Assembly (NCBI GenBank): GCA_003116995.1
Contig: BDSL01000063.1
Coordinates: 124,001 to 188,000 of the forward strand
Source: Yamagishiella unicocca
Taxonomy: Eukaryota > Chlorophyta > Chlorophyceae > Chlamydomonadales > Volvocaceae
Direction of reading: 5' to 3'
DNA: 64,000 nt
The notes under the pieces are model-generated. The model worked only from the letters and a program-made list of their open reading frames with translations, was not told the origin of the DNA and searched no databases. Positions 1 through 11,680 of the stretch are shown here, in pieces. Positions within the stretch are counted from its first letter, which is position 1. Every line of letters starts with the position of its first letter. A program made the position numbers and the translations under genes.

Positions 1-495
1 TGCTTGGAGCACAGCTCCGGCAGCTCCTCCACTCCCGGTCGCCGCTCGTAACACAGTAGAGCTATCGAGCCGCTGGCGCTGCCTCCGCCGCCGTCACCTC
101 GACGGCGGCAGCAGTGGCTCGCCCCTCGGCCCCGCCCTCCCTGGACGAGTCCTCCTGGACAGCACCCGTCGCCGAGGGCGTCATTGTGGCGACGAGGGTG
201 GCGAACAGCCCCGCCCTCGCTGCAGGCGTGTAGACCACGTCTGATGCCAGGAGCACGTCGGGCGGCCGCAGCAGCACCGTCTTTCTAGCTTGCGCCAGGT
301 GCTCCTGGTTCCCCCACTCTAGCGCCAAGGCGCTGCAGGTTGCGCCTAGGCCGTTAAGCTGCCGTCCGGTGGCGAGCAGTGGGCGGCATGTGTGCGCGGT
401 GTCAGTGTGTGAGGGGCCCGGAGGCGGCCGTACAAGGTGATGCAGACGTGTGTTTGCTTGCCTCCAGGACGAGGGCTTGCGACACCGGTAGGAGA

Positions 496-635
496 GGGCA
501 GCGGCAGTCAGGCGGTCAGGTGCCTCGGGGGCAGCGGCAGTCAGACGGTCAGGTGCCTCGGGGGCAGCGGCAGTCAGGCGGTCAGGTGCCTCGGGGGCAG
601 CGGCAGTCAGGCGGTCAGGTGCCTCGGGGGCAGCG
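496..635. repeat. 33-bp minisatellite, about 4 copies
   Basis: Tandem units built around GGCAGCGGCAGTCAGGCGG lie in intron 3 of the methyltransferase, just upstream (gene sense) of the exon 4 acceptor. Copy B has one unit at about 23733-23770, so the array expanded or contracted after the duplication. Confidence 0.85.
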
Positions 636-710
636 TGCCGCTGCTGGCTTGTGCGAGATGACGGCGGCATGCATGGGCGCAACCGGAGAGGCCACCGGCA
701 CGTTAAGCTA

Positions 711-968
711 CCGGGGCCCTACCCCGAAAGCTACCCGGGGCCCTACCCCGAAAGCTACCCGGGGCCCTACCCCGAAAGCTACCCGGGGCCCTTCCCCGAA
801 AGCTACCCGGGCCCCTACCCCGAAAGCTACCCGGGGCCCTACCCCGAAAGCTACCCGGGGTCCTACCCCGAAAGCTACCCGGGGCCCTACCCCGAAAGCT
901 ACCCGGGGCCCTACCCCGAAAGCTACCCGGGGCCCTACCCCGAAAGCTACCCGGGGCCCTACCCCGAA
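711..968. repeat. 24-bp minisatellite, about 11 copies
   Basis: Units of the form CCGGGGCCCTACCCCGAAAG plus CTAC sit in intron 3 of the methyltransferase copy A. Copy B keeps only about two units (23846-23890). The array is open in several frames, which produces spurious repetitive peptides on both strands. Confidence 0.9.
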
Positions 969-1488
969 AACTCTCATCCCGGCCCCCTTCTGCCATCGCC
1001 GTCGCCGCCGCCGCCAGGCGTCAGCCTGCCGTACCTGGATGTTTTCTCTCAGGTATGGCACCAGGTGCGGCAGGTCCGTCACGTGTACCTGCGCCGCTCC
1101 CAGCCGGGCAGCCGATAGACCCACCACGCCTGTGCCGCTGCCGAGCTCTAGACAGGTGCGGCCAGCCACCAGCGAGTTGCCTGCCCACGGGGGGGAGACG
1201 TCCCGGCGCGGGGGCGGGGCGGGGCGGGCGGGCGGGAGATAGGCGGGTGCGCGGATGTGGGTCAGGCGGCTAATGGGTACATGGCCAAATAGGAGGTGCG
1301 TCGTGCGGCGAGTGCTGAACGCCGCTGCTGCCGGTGCGCGTGCATGGAGTGCAGCTGTGCGGCGCTGCTGCCGGTGCGCGTGCATGGAGTGCAGCTGTGT
1401 GGCGCTGCTGCCGTCGGGTCGGGCATCGGCGGGATCGACACAGGATTCGGCATGTTGGCATCCGCGCAGAAGGCAGGTGCTGCCGTGC

Positions 1489-1558
1489 CGGCAGGAGGCA
1501 GGTGTGGTCGTGCCGGCAGGGGGCAGGTGTGGTTGTGCCGGCAGGGGGCAGGTCCCGC
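1489..1558. repeat. 25-bp minisatellite, about 3 copies
   Basis: Units around GTGCCGGCAGGGGGCAGGTG lie in intron 2 of the methyltransferase copy A. The same array in copy B has about 20 units (24409-24907). Confidence 0.8.
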
Positions 1559-2078
1559 CCAACGTACGGATCTGGAGCCTTTGGGGGGAACCCTGTTCGG
1601 ATCGACAACCCCCACCACCCTCCGTACAAGGTACGACTGACCCTTGGCCTGCTGGTACGCCAGGTAGTACGACAGGACGAGCCCAGCGTCCCACACCACA
1701 GCGCCCGCCTCGTCCTGGCATGCGGCGGCGACGACGGCAGCAGCAGCAAGGGGAGGAGAAGGGTGTCCAGTGCAATGGGGAGGGCCTCAAGGGTAATTTG
1801 CCTGGCCCACGAGCAAAATGGTGACCTGACCCACAAATGCGGGCAGTAAACACGGTTCGGCAGCACAGGACGAGTGGATGCGAGTCCTAGTTCACCCCAG
1901 GGGGAGGTGCGTGCGGGTGAGCCCACAGTACATAGTACTCGCCCCGGAGCTACCCTCATCGCGTCTCAAGGTATATACAGGTGGATGAATATACCTGCAG
2001 CAAAGTAAACTCCTTGATCCTCAACTTGCAGCCCTCGCCAAGCTCGATTTCTCGGACGGCGCAGTCATTGTTATCCAT

Positions 2079-2482
2079 CGGAAAAGTTACAAGCTTATTG
2101 ACATTGATTTCAGGTGACTCCAGAAGTATTTTAGCTTAGCGCGATGCAAAACGCCGTCGTCAGTTCGCTGTCGGCCGGTAGTTCGGCAAGGTGGATACGC
2201 CATGCATTGTGTCCAAGTATCGCTTCTTACATGCCTTATAGCGCGATTAAGATATTCTTGTCGTCTTGGTCCAACCGGACTCCGAAGGGCGGGAAACGGA
2301 AAGGATACGACTACCCGACAACTGGACCCTTAGCTTGCGACGTTACTGTATCGCACAATTGTAGAAATCACTAGTCTGAACCTGAACCTGAAGCTCATAA
2401 GTCTTCATTGTTATTCCGTGCATCTCCCTTGTGCACAGGCGTATAATACATAATAATCAGGAAAGCTGGCGTCCTTTAGCAG
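2079..2482. promoter_or_regulatory. Divergent promoter region, methyltransferase / ARPC2 copy A
   Basis: About 400 bases separate the methyltransferase ATG (2078, minus) from the first recognisable ARPC2 exon (plus). The stretch is nearly identical in copy B (25408-25802), is less GC-rich than its surroundings and holds no convincing coding exon. A 76-codon plus-strand frame from 2144 is shared by both copies but matches nothing recognised. The missing ARPC2 start codon must be here or very close by. Confidence 0.4.
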
Positions 2483-5400
2483 CGGTATCCTTATAAGCTG
2501 TCAGAACAGGATTATCCAGAGCCGTATCATCCAGCTGCTGCAGCAGAAAGCGGCAGGACTCGAATTCCAGGTGCGGACCCCACGTAGCAACGTGCTGTGC
2601 TGCGTGGTGCTGTGCTGCGTGGTGCTCCTCCTCTCCACCCCGACCCTTCCGTCAGTTCCCCCTGATACAACAGCACACCTCTAACCCCACCTTCCCGCTC
2701 CCCGGCCCAAACCCCGCCTCCAGCCACGCCCAGCCCTACCCCTTCCCCCAAACTCCTCCTCCTTCCCTCCTCCTCCCTCTTCCCCCCTCTTCCCTCCTCT
2801 TCCTTCCTCCTCCCCTGTTCTGGCCAGAGTGTCGAGGAGCACGCTCATGAGTTCGGCGGCTGCGAGTACCTCCTGGTGGCGGGACCGGACGGCTGCATGC
2901 GGCTGCTGTTCGCCATGCCGCAGTTGGCTGGCCCCTTCAAGCAGCAGGTGAGGAAGGGGGCTGCAGGTGGGGGTTTGATAAGAGAATCCGCGAATCCACG
3001 GCCGACGAACCGAGGGCGATGAAGGTGATGAAAACCCTCAAACCCTCCCCAGCGCCAATATCGCGACGTCGTGACGCGAAGCACCCCAGAGCACCCCAGA
3101 GCACCTCAGAGCGGCCATGACCCAAATCGCATCTGGGGGGACTGGTGCCGCCGCCGGGGTCTTCCTCGCCTTCCCCCCTCCCAGGTGCTTGGACCCGAGG
3201 TGATCGACGCGGTGGCGGCGGCGTTCCGGGGCGTGGCCACCGTGTCGCGTCAGGTTCCGGAACCGCCGTACCAGGTGGCTCTGGAGGTGGATGTGGCGCT
3301 GCTGGCGCGGCTGAGCGGCCCGCAGCAGGACGGCTGGTCTCGGAGCCTGGCGTCGCTGCGGCTGATGCTGGCGGGGCACCCGCTGAGGTGGGTAGGAGGG
3401 GCCGGAGGGGGGAAGGGGCCGGAGGGGGAAGGGGCCGGAGGGGGAAACGGACCGGAGGGGGGTAGGGGCCGGAGGGGGGGGAGTGGACTGGTGGCGCGAA
3501 AGGGGGGGAGTTGAGATGAAACCCGTAGGTCAGCCGGCGCTTAGAAGGTAAGGGACGGGGGTGGGTCGGGGGTGGGTGGGTGGGGGCGGATGTGGTTTCT
3601 GCGGTGGCCCGGTACTCCTGGGGGGGGGGCCGCTGCGATGGCGGCAGCGACGGCGGCGGCGGGTGCAGCTCCGAGCAAGGTCGCAGGCGGCCGGGAGGTG
3701 GCAGGGGTGCAGGGGCCTACCTGGGGAGGTGGCAGGGATGCAGGGGCCTACCTGGGGAGGTGGGAGGGATGCAGGGGCCTACCTGGGGAGGTGGCAGGGA
3801 TGCAGGGGCCTACCTGGGGAGGTGGCAGGGATGCAGGGGCCTACCTGGGGAGGTCAGGGGTGCAGGGGCCTACCTGGGGAGGTGGCAGGGGTGCAGGGGC
3901 CTACCTGGGGAGAGGGCACTTTGATGTTATGTGGGGCAGAGGGGTGAGGGTGGGTGGGTAGGTGGGTGGGTGTAAGTGGGCAGTGAGAGGAGCCGCCAAC
4001 GTCAACGTCAGGTCGGGCCAGGGGTGCTGGGGGCTCGACAGCAGCGGCCTTGGAGTGTGCCTGGGTGACGAATGCGGACTCACATGTCCACGGCTGTGCC
4101 CCCGCCCGTGACCCCGACCCGACCCCTGGCTCGCTGCTGGCTGCGGCCTCCCGACCCGACCCCTGGCTCGCTGCTGGCTGCCGCCTCCTGACCCGCCACG
4201 AAGCCGCCAGTCCTGCACTGCCTCAAGCGGTTGGAGCTCCTCCCCCCGGCCACCCCGGACTATGCGCCCAGCTAGTTCCAACACTCCACTTCCCATGTCG
4301 TCGTGTAACCGGGTCTTCTCACCACCCCCTGGGCTTTCCACCCCCCCCCCACCCGGCGGCTAGTGCACCCGCTTCATTCCCCAGTCGCGTTACCGGTTCT
4401 TTTATCGTAAACCCCCCCCCCGCGGCTGGTGGTGGCGTGCAGGCGGGTGTTCACGGCTCTGGAGGCGGGCACGCTGGTCGCGGGGCCGCCGCTGGTGTGC
4501 TGCAACACTCCGGGGCAGGTGGGCGGAGTGGGCGGGGGGGTGGGGTGTGTGGTGCTTTACCGCTGAGCAGTGTGGGTGTGGGTGTGGGTGTTTTTACTCA
4601 CCCCGAATAGGTCGCCACACAAAGCTACCAGTCCGGGCGGTGTACCGGACGGCCCTGCGAACGAAGGCGTGGATGTATGTACGGCGGTACGTCCTCACGG
4701 TGTGCGTGTGTATGTACGGCGGCACGTCCTCACGGGGTGGGTGTATGTGTACGCCGTACGTCCTCACGGGGTGGTAGCGGGTGGTGGTTGGTCGGCGCAG
4801 CGCCCTGCGGCGTCCTGGCCCGCCTCCTCGCCTTCCGAGCATCTACCTCACCCACTACCTTCTTACCTGCCTGCCTGCACGGTGGGATTACCTGCACGGT
4901 GGGATTACCTGCACGGTGGGATTACCTGCACGGTGGGATTACCTGCACGGTGGGATTACCTGCACGGTGAGATCTCAGTGATGCTGATGATCGTGGTGGT
5001 GGTGCTGCTGCTGCGCAGGTCTACGTCATCAAGGCCGCCACCGAGTCGGTCGCGCTGATCTTCCCGCTGCGCTTCAGCAGTCGCCAGGACTGCGCCATCG
5101 GGGTGGCGTGCTTGCAGGCGAGGGGGGGAGGCAGGGAGCGGGGGAGGGGGCCGGAGCGAGGGAGGGAGGGGACCCCCGGGAGAGAACGGGTGGGGTTGGG
5201 GGTGAGGGTGGGGGCGAGGGTGAGGGGGGAGGGCCGCGAGGGGGTGGTGGCACTTCGATGGGGCCGTGTGCCTGAGGCGGGCGAGCAGGCCGGCCGGGGA
5301 GAGGAAAGAGGGGGGAACAAAGCTGTGTGCGGTAGCTTGCTGCCACCATCAGCCATATCGTCACCATACGGTAGTAACTAACTAACTAACTCTCCGCTGG

Positions 5401-6871
5401 TACGACCCCGTTGCAGGAGTTCGTTGAGGCAAGGCGGGGTCCCTCGCTGGGTCGTGCGCCCACATGTGCTTACATGGCCCGGGAGGTGCCGGGGGAGCTG
5501 GCAGGTGCGGGGGAGAGGGGGGAACAGCGTCGAAATGTGTTTTGGTCCGATGAGAGTGAAGAGGCGCTGACACCCTAGATGGAGACCGGGGGCGGCAGGG
5601 GCGGGGGCGTCGGCGGGGTCAGGCGAAGAGTAACCCGGTGAAGCTACTAGGGACAGAGGTCAGAGGATGGGTGGGCGGAGGGTGCCAAGTTGGGAGGGTG
5701 GGTGGACGGAAGGGGGGGAGCCCATGTGCGAAATCGCAGTCATAGGACTCGCCTTCGTGTTGTTCCCGTCACCCCCCGCCTCCCTACCTACCTACCGTGC
5801 AAAACCCACCTCGCCTCCACTGAACCTCACCCCCCTTAACCCCACCACCACCACCCCCCTCCCTCCCTCCCTCCCGCCGCACCCACACACGGTGGCCATC
5901 CCGCCGGCTGCAGGGTTGGACCTGTCCGGTGTGCTGGGTCCGGGCGGCTGCAACGGCGGCTACCTCACCTTCACCTTCACCCGCCGCCACGTGTCCGGGC
6001 CGCAGATGGAGGGGGTGGTGTGGTCCATGGCCACGCTGCACCAGTTCGTGGCGTACCACGTCAAGGCCACCAAGGTGCCGGATGGGACAGGAGGGGGGGG
6101 GGGGGGGGGGGGGCAGGAAAATCCTGTGGTCCGACGCAGGGAGAAAGGGAGCCACTGGACAGAGGGGAGGGGTGTCTGCAGGGGGGAGGGGTGTCTGCAG
6201 GGGGGAGCGGGAGGGGCGCCACGAGGTGGTGGTGGAGGCGAGGCGGTCCGTGGTGGTGGTCACTGCGTGCACGCACGTGCCGTGTTGCGGTGCTTTACCC
6301 GGGGGGGGGGGGGTTGTGGAAAATCCCGCGCGGGGGGTATGAGAGGGCATCCGTGGGTCGGCACGAACAAGTAGAATTGGTTTGGAAACCCGGGGGGACG
6401 CGGGAAGACCCGGTTACACGACATAGGAACGGAGGGTAGAAACCCGGGGAGGGGAAGGGGGGCCCATCATCCCACCTGAGCGTCCTGCCCTCAACCCCAT
6501 TCATTCAGTTGCCCAACTCGCTATTGGCAAAAAAGGGAAAGCAATCAAAACGCTGAAACACCTAGGGGGCAGCTGCCGCCTGCCACCTAATGCCGCCCTC
6601 CGGCTGGCGTCCCTCGACAGCAGCAGGCCCCCGACTTCCTAGCACGCGGGCTTTTCTCACAAACCCTCACCCCCTCACCCCGCTGCCGCCCCTCACCCGC
6701 GCTGCCGCCCCTCAACCCCGCCACCCCCTCACCCCGCTGCCACCCCTCTCACCCCCTTCCCCGCTGCAGGCCATGATGCACAGCCGGATGCGGCGACGAG
6801 TGGTGGCCATGATCGAGCTGCTGGGGGGCGCACAGCCGGGAGCCGCGGGCAGCGCAGCGGGCGCGATCTAG
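2483..6871 (+). CDS. ARPC2: Arp2/3 complex subunit 2 (ARPC2/p34), copy A, apparently intact
   Basis: Structural core subunit of the actin-nucleating Arp2/3 complex. Exons: 2483-2570 (5' limit uncertain), 2828-2947, 3185-3387, 4443-4518, 5019-5117, 5417-5504, 5914-6074 and 6770-6871; all phases join. About 307 residues against roughly 300 for the family. Recognised segments: ILISCQNRIIQ (N-terminal strand), VALIFPLRFSS, CAIGVACLQEFVEARRG (family: IGKVFMQEFKEGRR), GGYLTFTFTRRHV, QFVAYHVK and the C-terminal helix MMHSRMRRRVVAMIELL. No in-frame ATG precedes the first exon, so a further 5' exon or split start codon is expected at 2079-2482. Intron 5 appears to use a GC donor (CAG|GCGAGG at 5118). 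Copy B is broken by a retroelement, making this the likely functional gene. Confidence 0.9.
3700..3913. repeat. 31-bp minisatellite, about 7 copies
   Basis: Units around CTGGGGAGGTGGCAGGGATG plus CAGGGGCCTAC lie in ARPC2 intron 3 of copy A. Copy B lacks the array: at the corresponding place (about 26920) it goes directly into the shared flank. Confidence 0.88.
4877..4975. repeat. 17-bp minisatellite, about 6 copies
   Basis: Unit GCACGGTGGGATTACCT in ARPC2 intron 4. The allele in copy B has roughly three times as many units (27915-28215). Confidence 0.92.
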
Positions 6872-7342
6872 GGGGGTGCGGAGCGGCCAGGCGGCGAGGA
6901 GGCAGCTCGGGGGGGGGCATTTTGCTCGCCGCCAGCTGCTGGGCCACGTGGGCCTTACGCGAGTGGCGGGCTCGCTGGCCGCGCGGCGGCGTGTGTGGGG
7001 AGCTGGGGCAACGTGCGTCGCTCTTTGCTGACAGGTGTCAGCAAAGAGGTGGGGTGGGGTGGGCATGTGACGGTGTGTTTGTGGGACGGTGGAGGCGGCA
7101 GTCGGGGAAGAGAGGGGAGGGGGTGGGGTGGTATAAAAACCGCTTACGCGACAGGAGGGGGGGGATTATGGTGAAACCCGTTTCAGACGACAGAGGCGAA
7201 AGAGGAAGGGAATGGAAGTAGTAAAGAGTAGCTGAGCCGTCCGTGCCGGCGACGGGGCCGACGATACTGTGGGGGTGGCGCGAGTGAAGGAAGGCGCGTG
7301 AGGGGTGGCGAAGCAGGGGCAGGTAGGTGGTGTGTGGCGGAG
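6872..7342. other. ARPC2 3' flank, shared by both copies, no gene seen
   Basis: This stretch matches 32638-33098 of unit B. It holds 3'-flank sequence of ARPC2 and a short dispersed motif (AAAACCGCTTACGCGACAGG near 7135). Homology between the two units stops at about 7342 / 33098, where unrelated filler DNA begins in each. Confidence 0.6.
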
Positions 7343-8450
7343 GGTGAAGGCGCAGTGCGAACACAGGAGGCGATAGTTTACCACTGGCGTTAGTATTTCA
7401 CGGGAGGAGGTTCCCAGCCCTTCCGGCATGAACTTGCGTGCGCTTTGACAAATGAGAGGGCTGCCAGCGGCCTCACGACCCTTACCTATCAACGTCGGAA
7501 TCTTCCAACGGGTGGCGTGCCCCGTTGCCAGCAAGAGTACTCGTGGGCGGCTCAGCGGGCAGCTGCATATCGATCAGCCGGCGACGGTGTACCAGTTGTT
7601 GGAAATGCGGTTGTTGGAGAACCTGGCCCCTTGCCGACTGCCTGACCTAGACCCGGCGATTGATCCGCGCGTGGCGCCTGGCTGTAACGGCGCACGACCT
7701 AGCGCGTGACGTGTGTGGCTTCCCGGACCACGGCGATTAGATGCTGCTGGGGCACCTGTCGTAGTAACTGTTACAAGCAGGCCCCAGACCATAAGGCGCC
7801 TGTGCTTCCTGCGGCGACCTGCAATGAAGAGCGTGCCTCAGGGCGCGTGGCTCTGTCCCCGCTGCGGTGAAGCCGGCACCACGGTGGTGCAGGTAGGGGC
7901 CAGGGAGACCTGCTGTCCGCCTGAACGTGCATAAGCCCACGCAGCCAAAGCGCTGTAGGCGATCCGTAATGAACCAATCACCAGGCGGGATACTTCCGCA
8001 ACTGACCGCTCCCCAAGAGATCTACTTATCACCCCGGCCCAGCAAAGTGTTTCGGTCCACCTTGTCGTGACACAGGCTATCCCCATGGCTAGCGGCCATC
8101 TGATTGCGCTTAAAAGGTAATGCTCGAGGTGATGTATATCAGAGTCGGCTGCTGGAGTAGCAGCGCCGAGCGTCTTACAACCGTGGCTGTTGTACAAGAG
8201 CACCCTGCCATGCTGCCTCCCGAGTAGTATGGAGCCGCCGCCTACACTAACGCGTCGTGCCAGCGAGGTGTCAATCCAGGTCAATCACGTATCGTGTTAC
8301 GGCAATCGTCAGCGCAGCTGGCCAGAATGACCATCACAAGTTCACAATAGCGCATAGTATCACATGCGCCTCCCCTAACGCTACTTCTGGCAGCTGCACG
8401 CCGGGAGTGCATACGGCAGGCGGGTAATGTGGCTGGTGCGCACGTGTTCG
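7343..8450. mobile_element. Probable decayed retroelement remnant specific to unit A
   Basis: The segment is absent from unit B. Short frames are open on both strands: plus 7452-7709 and 7713-7934, minus 7838-8284 (148 codons). The plus frame at 7713-7934 contains VPQGAWLCPRCGEAG, which resembles the C-terminal half of a PHD-type zinc finger (VPxGxWxCPxC). PHD-like fingers occur in some retroelement polyproteins, so a decayed element is the likeliest reading, but no RT, integrase or LTR was recognised. It could also be a fragment of a chromatin gene. Confidence 0.3.
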
Positions 8451-8564
8451 GATCACAAGTAAGCTAGGCGTTGTCGCTGCTGCACGCAGCATACCGGTGT
8501 GCGCAATGATCCTCTCCCGCTCCCTGCCCCTGCGCCCCCTCCCGGCCCCGCTTTTCCTGCCCAG

Positions 8565-8848
8565 GGTATTGTCGGCAGCACCCCCTGGAACGCGCTCGTC
8601 TTCCTGACCCTCTCTACCTGCAGCTCATCGGCTTCTCTGACGCCACGGCTTCCTCCCTCATGGCGCTGCTGCTGGGGAGCACGGCAGCGGGGGCGCTGCT
8701 GGGCGGCACGGCGGCGGGGGCGCTGCTGGGCGGCACGGCAGCGGGGGCCCTGCTGGGCGGCACGGCGGCGGGGGCGCTGCTGGGCGGCTGGCTCGGAGAC
8801 AGGGGGGCGGAGCGGCACCCGCACCACGGGAGGGTGGCGCTGGTGCAG
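8565..8848 (+). pseudogene. MFS transporter exon fragment, frameshifted, with expanded transmembrane repeat
   Basis: Fragment of a major facilitator superfamily transporter. Seen: acceptor CCCAG at 8560-8564, then GIVGSTPWNALVFLTL and, after a 2-base shift, LQLIGFSDATASSLMALLLG and the MFS loop GGWLGDRGAERHP, ending at a donor CAG|GTGAGG at 8848. An extra TC near 8613 breaks the frame between FLTL and YLQLIGFSD. The LLGGTAAGA stretch of a membrane helix is repeated about four times as a 27-bp unit (about 8662-8788). No other MFS exons are nearby, and unit B has no counterpart. Most likely a gene fragment carried in with other filler DNA. Confidence 0.65.
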
Positions 8849-9644
8849 GTGAGGGCTTTACATAAAGAAACGGTGACTCGACATGGGAAGTGTAGCTGGG
8901 ATAGCCTTCGGACACCTGGACGCGCGCGCAGACTACTGGACTTGCGTGAACGGCCGCAAAAAGAAACGGGCTCGGCGACGGTGGGTGAATTGGATAAAAA
9001 GCAACGAGTGGGCGAGAGTGCGGAGTGCAAAGCGGAGAACCGGGACAGCGAACTAGGGAAGTGGCGATGCGGGATGCACACTGAGGAGGCCCCACTAATG
9101 GGCATCCCAGCCCGGATACCGATCGTTACCTTGGAAAGAAGATACGCTACCGATTCGCATGGGCGTCCGTCCGGTGCTGGCGCGTAGCTTGAACCGCGCC
9201 GCCTTACTAGGGGAGAAACCGTGGTGGTGGTACGAACGGCAACTAATGCCGTGGGGTGGGTTCGAGGAAGACCCGTGGTTGCCCGAAAAAAACCGTTTAG
9301 AACAGACGTTCTGAGATGGATGCTGGAAAACTGGGTTGGGTGGGGGTTTACAGAGAATCCGCGAATCCACGGGGGGGATTGGACTTTGGGTCCCTGTGGG
9401 TTCCAGACCAAAAGGTAGAACCATCGGGCACATCGCCTAACACCGAGGGAGACGGAGGAGACAGAGACCGATGTGCACCGGAACAAAAGCAACCACCAGA
9501 ACACCAATCGATAGGCCGTAGGCAAAAAGAGCAGCAGCCAGCACCCCAGGTGTGGCGATGAGGCGGGTAAGCTGTGTTCATTGGCACGTTGGGGGTGGGA
9601 GTGGTGGCGGGCAATGACAGAAGCCGCCCGCCCTGTCGCGGTCA
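8849..9644. mobile_element. Dispersed-repeat DNA with a copy of the RT-element 3' end
   Basis: No gene is seen. At 9258-9345 the sequence matches the terminal part of the reverse-transcriptase element at 28361 (GAACAGACGTTCTGAGATG and the GAGGAAGACCCGTGG border). It is followed by another dispersed motif, AGAATCCGCGAATCCACGG, also found at about 2980 and 26304 and inverted near 57400. The region ends at the 3' end of receptor copy A. Confidence 0.5.
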
Positions 9645-9699
9645 CTACCTCCCCGCAACGCCATGAGCCCGCGGGAAGGGCCCGCATGGCCCTTCCCTT

Positions 9700-11680
9700 G
9701 CTCCCGCGCACAACCAACTTCGCATACTACCAGACGCAACTACCGGCTTGCCGTCCGGGCTGAAGGCCACGCTGGTAACCTCATCCGTGTGACCCTGCAG
9801 TGTGACGCTGCACTGGCCCGTGGCTGTGTTCCAGATGCGCACAGACTGGTCGTCACTGCCGCTGGCTACCTGCTGGCCGGGCTGAAGGCCACGCTGTTAA
9901 CCCTGCCCTGATGATCCTGCAGTGTGGCGCTGCACTGGCCCGTGGCTGTGTCCCAGATGCGCACAGACTGGTCGTCACTGCCACTGGCTACCTGCTTGCC
10001 GTCCGGGCTGAAGGACACGCTGGTAACCCTGCCCTGATGACCCTGCAGTGTGGCGCTGCACTGGCCCGTGGCTGTGTCCCATATGCGCACAGACTGGTCG
10101 TCACTGCCGCTGGCTACCTGCTTGCCGTCGGGGCTGAAAGCCACGCTGTTAACCCCCTCCGTGTGACCCTGCAGTGTGGCGCTGCACTTGCCCGTGGCTG
10201 CGTCCCATATGCGCACAGACTGGTCGTAACTGCCACTGGCTAATCGCTTGCCGTCCGGGCTGAAGGTCACGCTGTTAACCCCCTCCGTGTGACCCTGCAG
10301 TGTGGTGCTGCACTGGCCCGTGGCTGTTTCAAAGATGCGCACAAACCTGTCCCAACTGCCGCTGGCTACCTTTTTGCCGTCCGGGCTGAAGGCCACGCTG
10401 TTAACCCCCTCCGTGTGACCCTGCAGTGTGGCTCTGCACTGGCCCGTGGCTGTGTCCCAGATGCGCACAGACTGGTCGTAACCGCCACTGGCTACCTGCT
10501 TGCTGTCCGGGCTGAAGGCCAGGCTGTTTATCTCCATCGTGTGACCCTGCAGTGTGGCGCTGCACTGGCCCGTGGCTGTTTCCCAGATGCGCACAGACTG
10601 GTCGTAACTGCCACTGGCTACCTGCTTGCCGTCCGGGCTGAAGGACACGCTGGTAACCCCCTTCGTGTGACCCTGCAGTGTGGCACTGCACTGGCCCGTG
10701 GCTGTGTCCCAGATGCGCACAGACTGGTCCCAACTGCCGCTGACTACCTGCTTGCCGTCCGGGCTGAAGGCCCCGCTGGTAACCCCCTCCGTGTGACCCT
10801 GCAGTTTGGCGCTGCACAGGCCCGTGGCTGTGTCCCAGATGCGCATAGACTTGTCCAAACTGCCACTGACTACCTGCTTGCTGTCCGGGCTGAAGGCCAC
10901 GCTGAAAACCTCATCCGTGTGACCCTGCAGTGTGGCGCTGCACTGGCCCGTGGCTGTGTCCCAGATGCGCACAGACTTGTCCCAACTGCCGCTGACTACC
11001 TGCTTGCCGTTCGGACTGAAGGCCACGCTGGTAACCTCATCCGTGTGACCCCACAGTGTGGCGCTGCACTGGCCCGTGGCTGTGTCCCAGATGCGCACAG
11101 ACTGGTCGTCACTGCCGCTGGCTACCTGCTTGCCGTCCGGGCTGAAGGCCACGCTGTTGACCACCTCCGTGTGACCCTGCAGTGTGGCACTGCACTGGCC
11201 CGTGGCTGTGTCCCAGATGCGCACTGACTGGTCGTAACTGCCACTGGCTACCTGCTTGCCGTTGGGGCTGAAGGCCACGCTGGTAACCCAGTTTGTGTGA
11301 CCCTGCAGTGTGGCACTGCACTGGCCCGTGGCTGTATCCCAGATGCGCACAGACTTGTCCCCACTGCCGCTGACTACCTGCTTGCCGTCCGGGCTGAAGG
11401 CCACACTGGTAACCCGGTCTTTGTGGCCCTGCAGCGTGGCGCTGCCATGGCCCGTGGCTGTGTCCCAGATGCGCACAGACTTGTCATCACTGCCGCTGAC
11501 TAGCTGCTTGCCGTCCGGGCTGAAGGCCACACTGGTAACCCGGTCTTTGTGACCCTGCAGCGTGGCGCTGCACTGGCCCGTGGCTGTGTCCCAGATGCGC
11601 ACAGACTTGTCATCATTGCCGCTGGCTACCTGCTTGCCATCCGGGCTGAAGGCCACGCCGTTGACCACCTCCGTGTGACC
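9700..11680 (-). repeat. WD40 coding array, about 15 units of 126 bp
   Basis: A single exon of tandem 126-bp units, each coding a 42-residue WD40 repeat (GHTxxVxSVAFSPDGKQV then SGSxDxSVRIWDTATG). Units are nearly identical at the DNA level. Differences cluster at codons 4, 5, 7, 23 and 25 of the unit, counting from the GH. The reverse strand is also open for hundreds of codons, a by-product of the repeat. Confidence 0.9.

Larger units (their letters stand above)
62..2078 (-). pseudogene. METTL21-like lysine methyltransferase, copy A, C-terminus frameshifted
   Basis: Class I SAM-dependent protein-lysine methyltransferase of the METTL21/FAM86 type. Exons on the minus strand are 2078-1995, 1714-1642, 1180-1035 and 358-62, with GT-AG borders and matching phases. 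Seen: VVWDAGLVLSYYLA in exon 2, the SAM-binding loop LELGSGTGVVGL and the acidic VTDLPHLV in exon 3, and the family DxxY motif (SDVVY) in exon 4. The start is the only in-frame ATG after an upstream stop. Compared with copy B (23047-25407) exon 4 lacks 10 bases near 85-95, so the frame runs into a TAG at 62-64 and the C-terminal part is lost. The window edge prevents seeing more. It lies head to head with ARPC2 copy A. A truncated active protein is unlikely but not excluded. Confidence 0.8.

Noticed and set aside
2144..2374. 76-codon plus-strand frame between methyltransferase and ARPC2
   Set aside because: Conserved between the two units only because they are recent duplicates; there is no family match and its phase does not join to ARPC2 exon 1.
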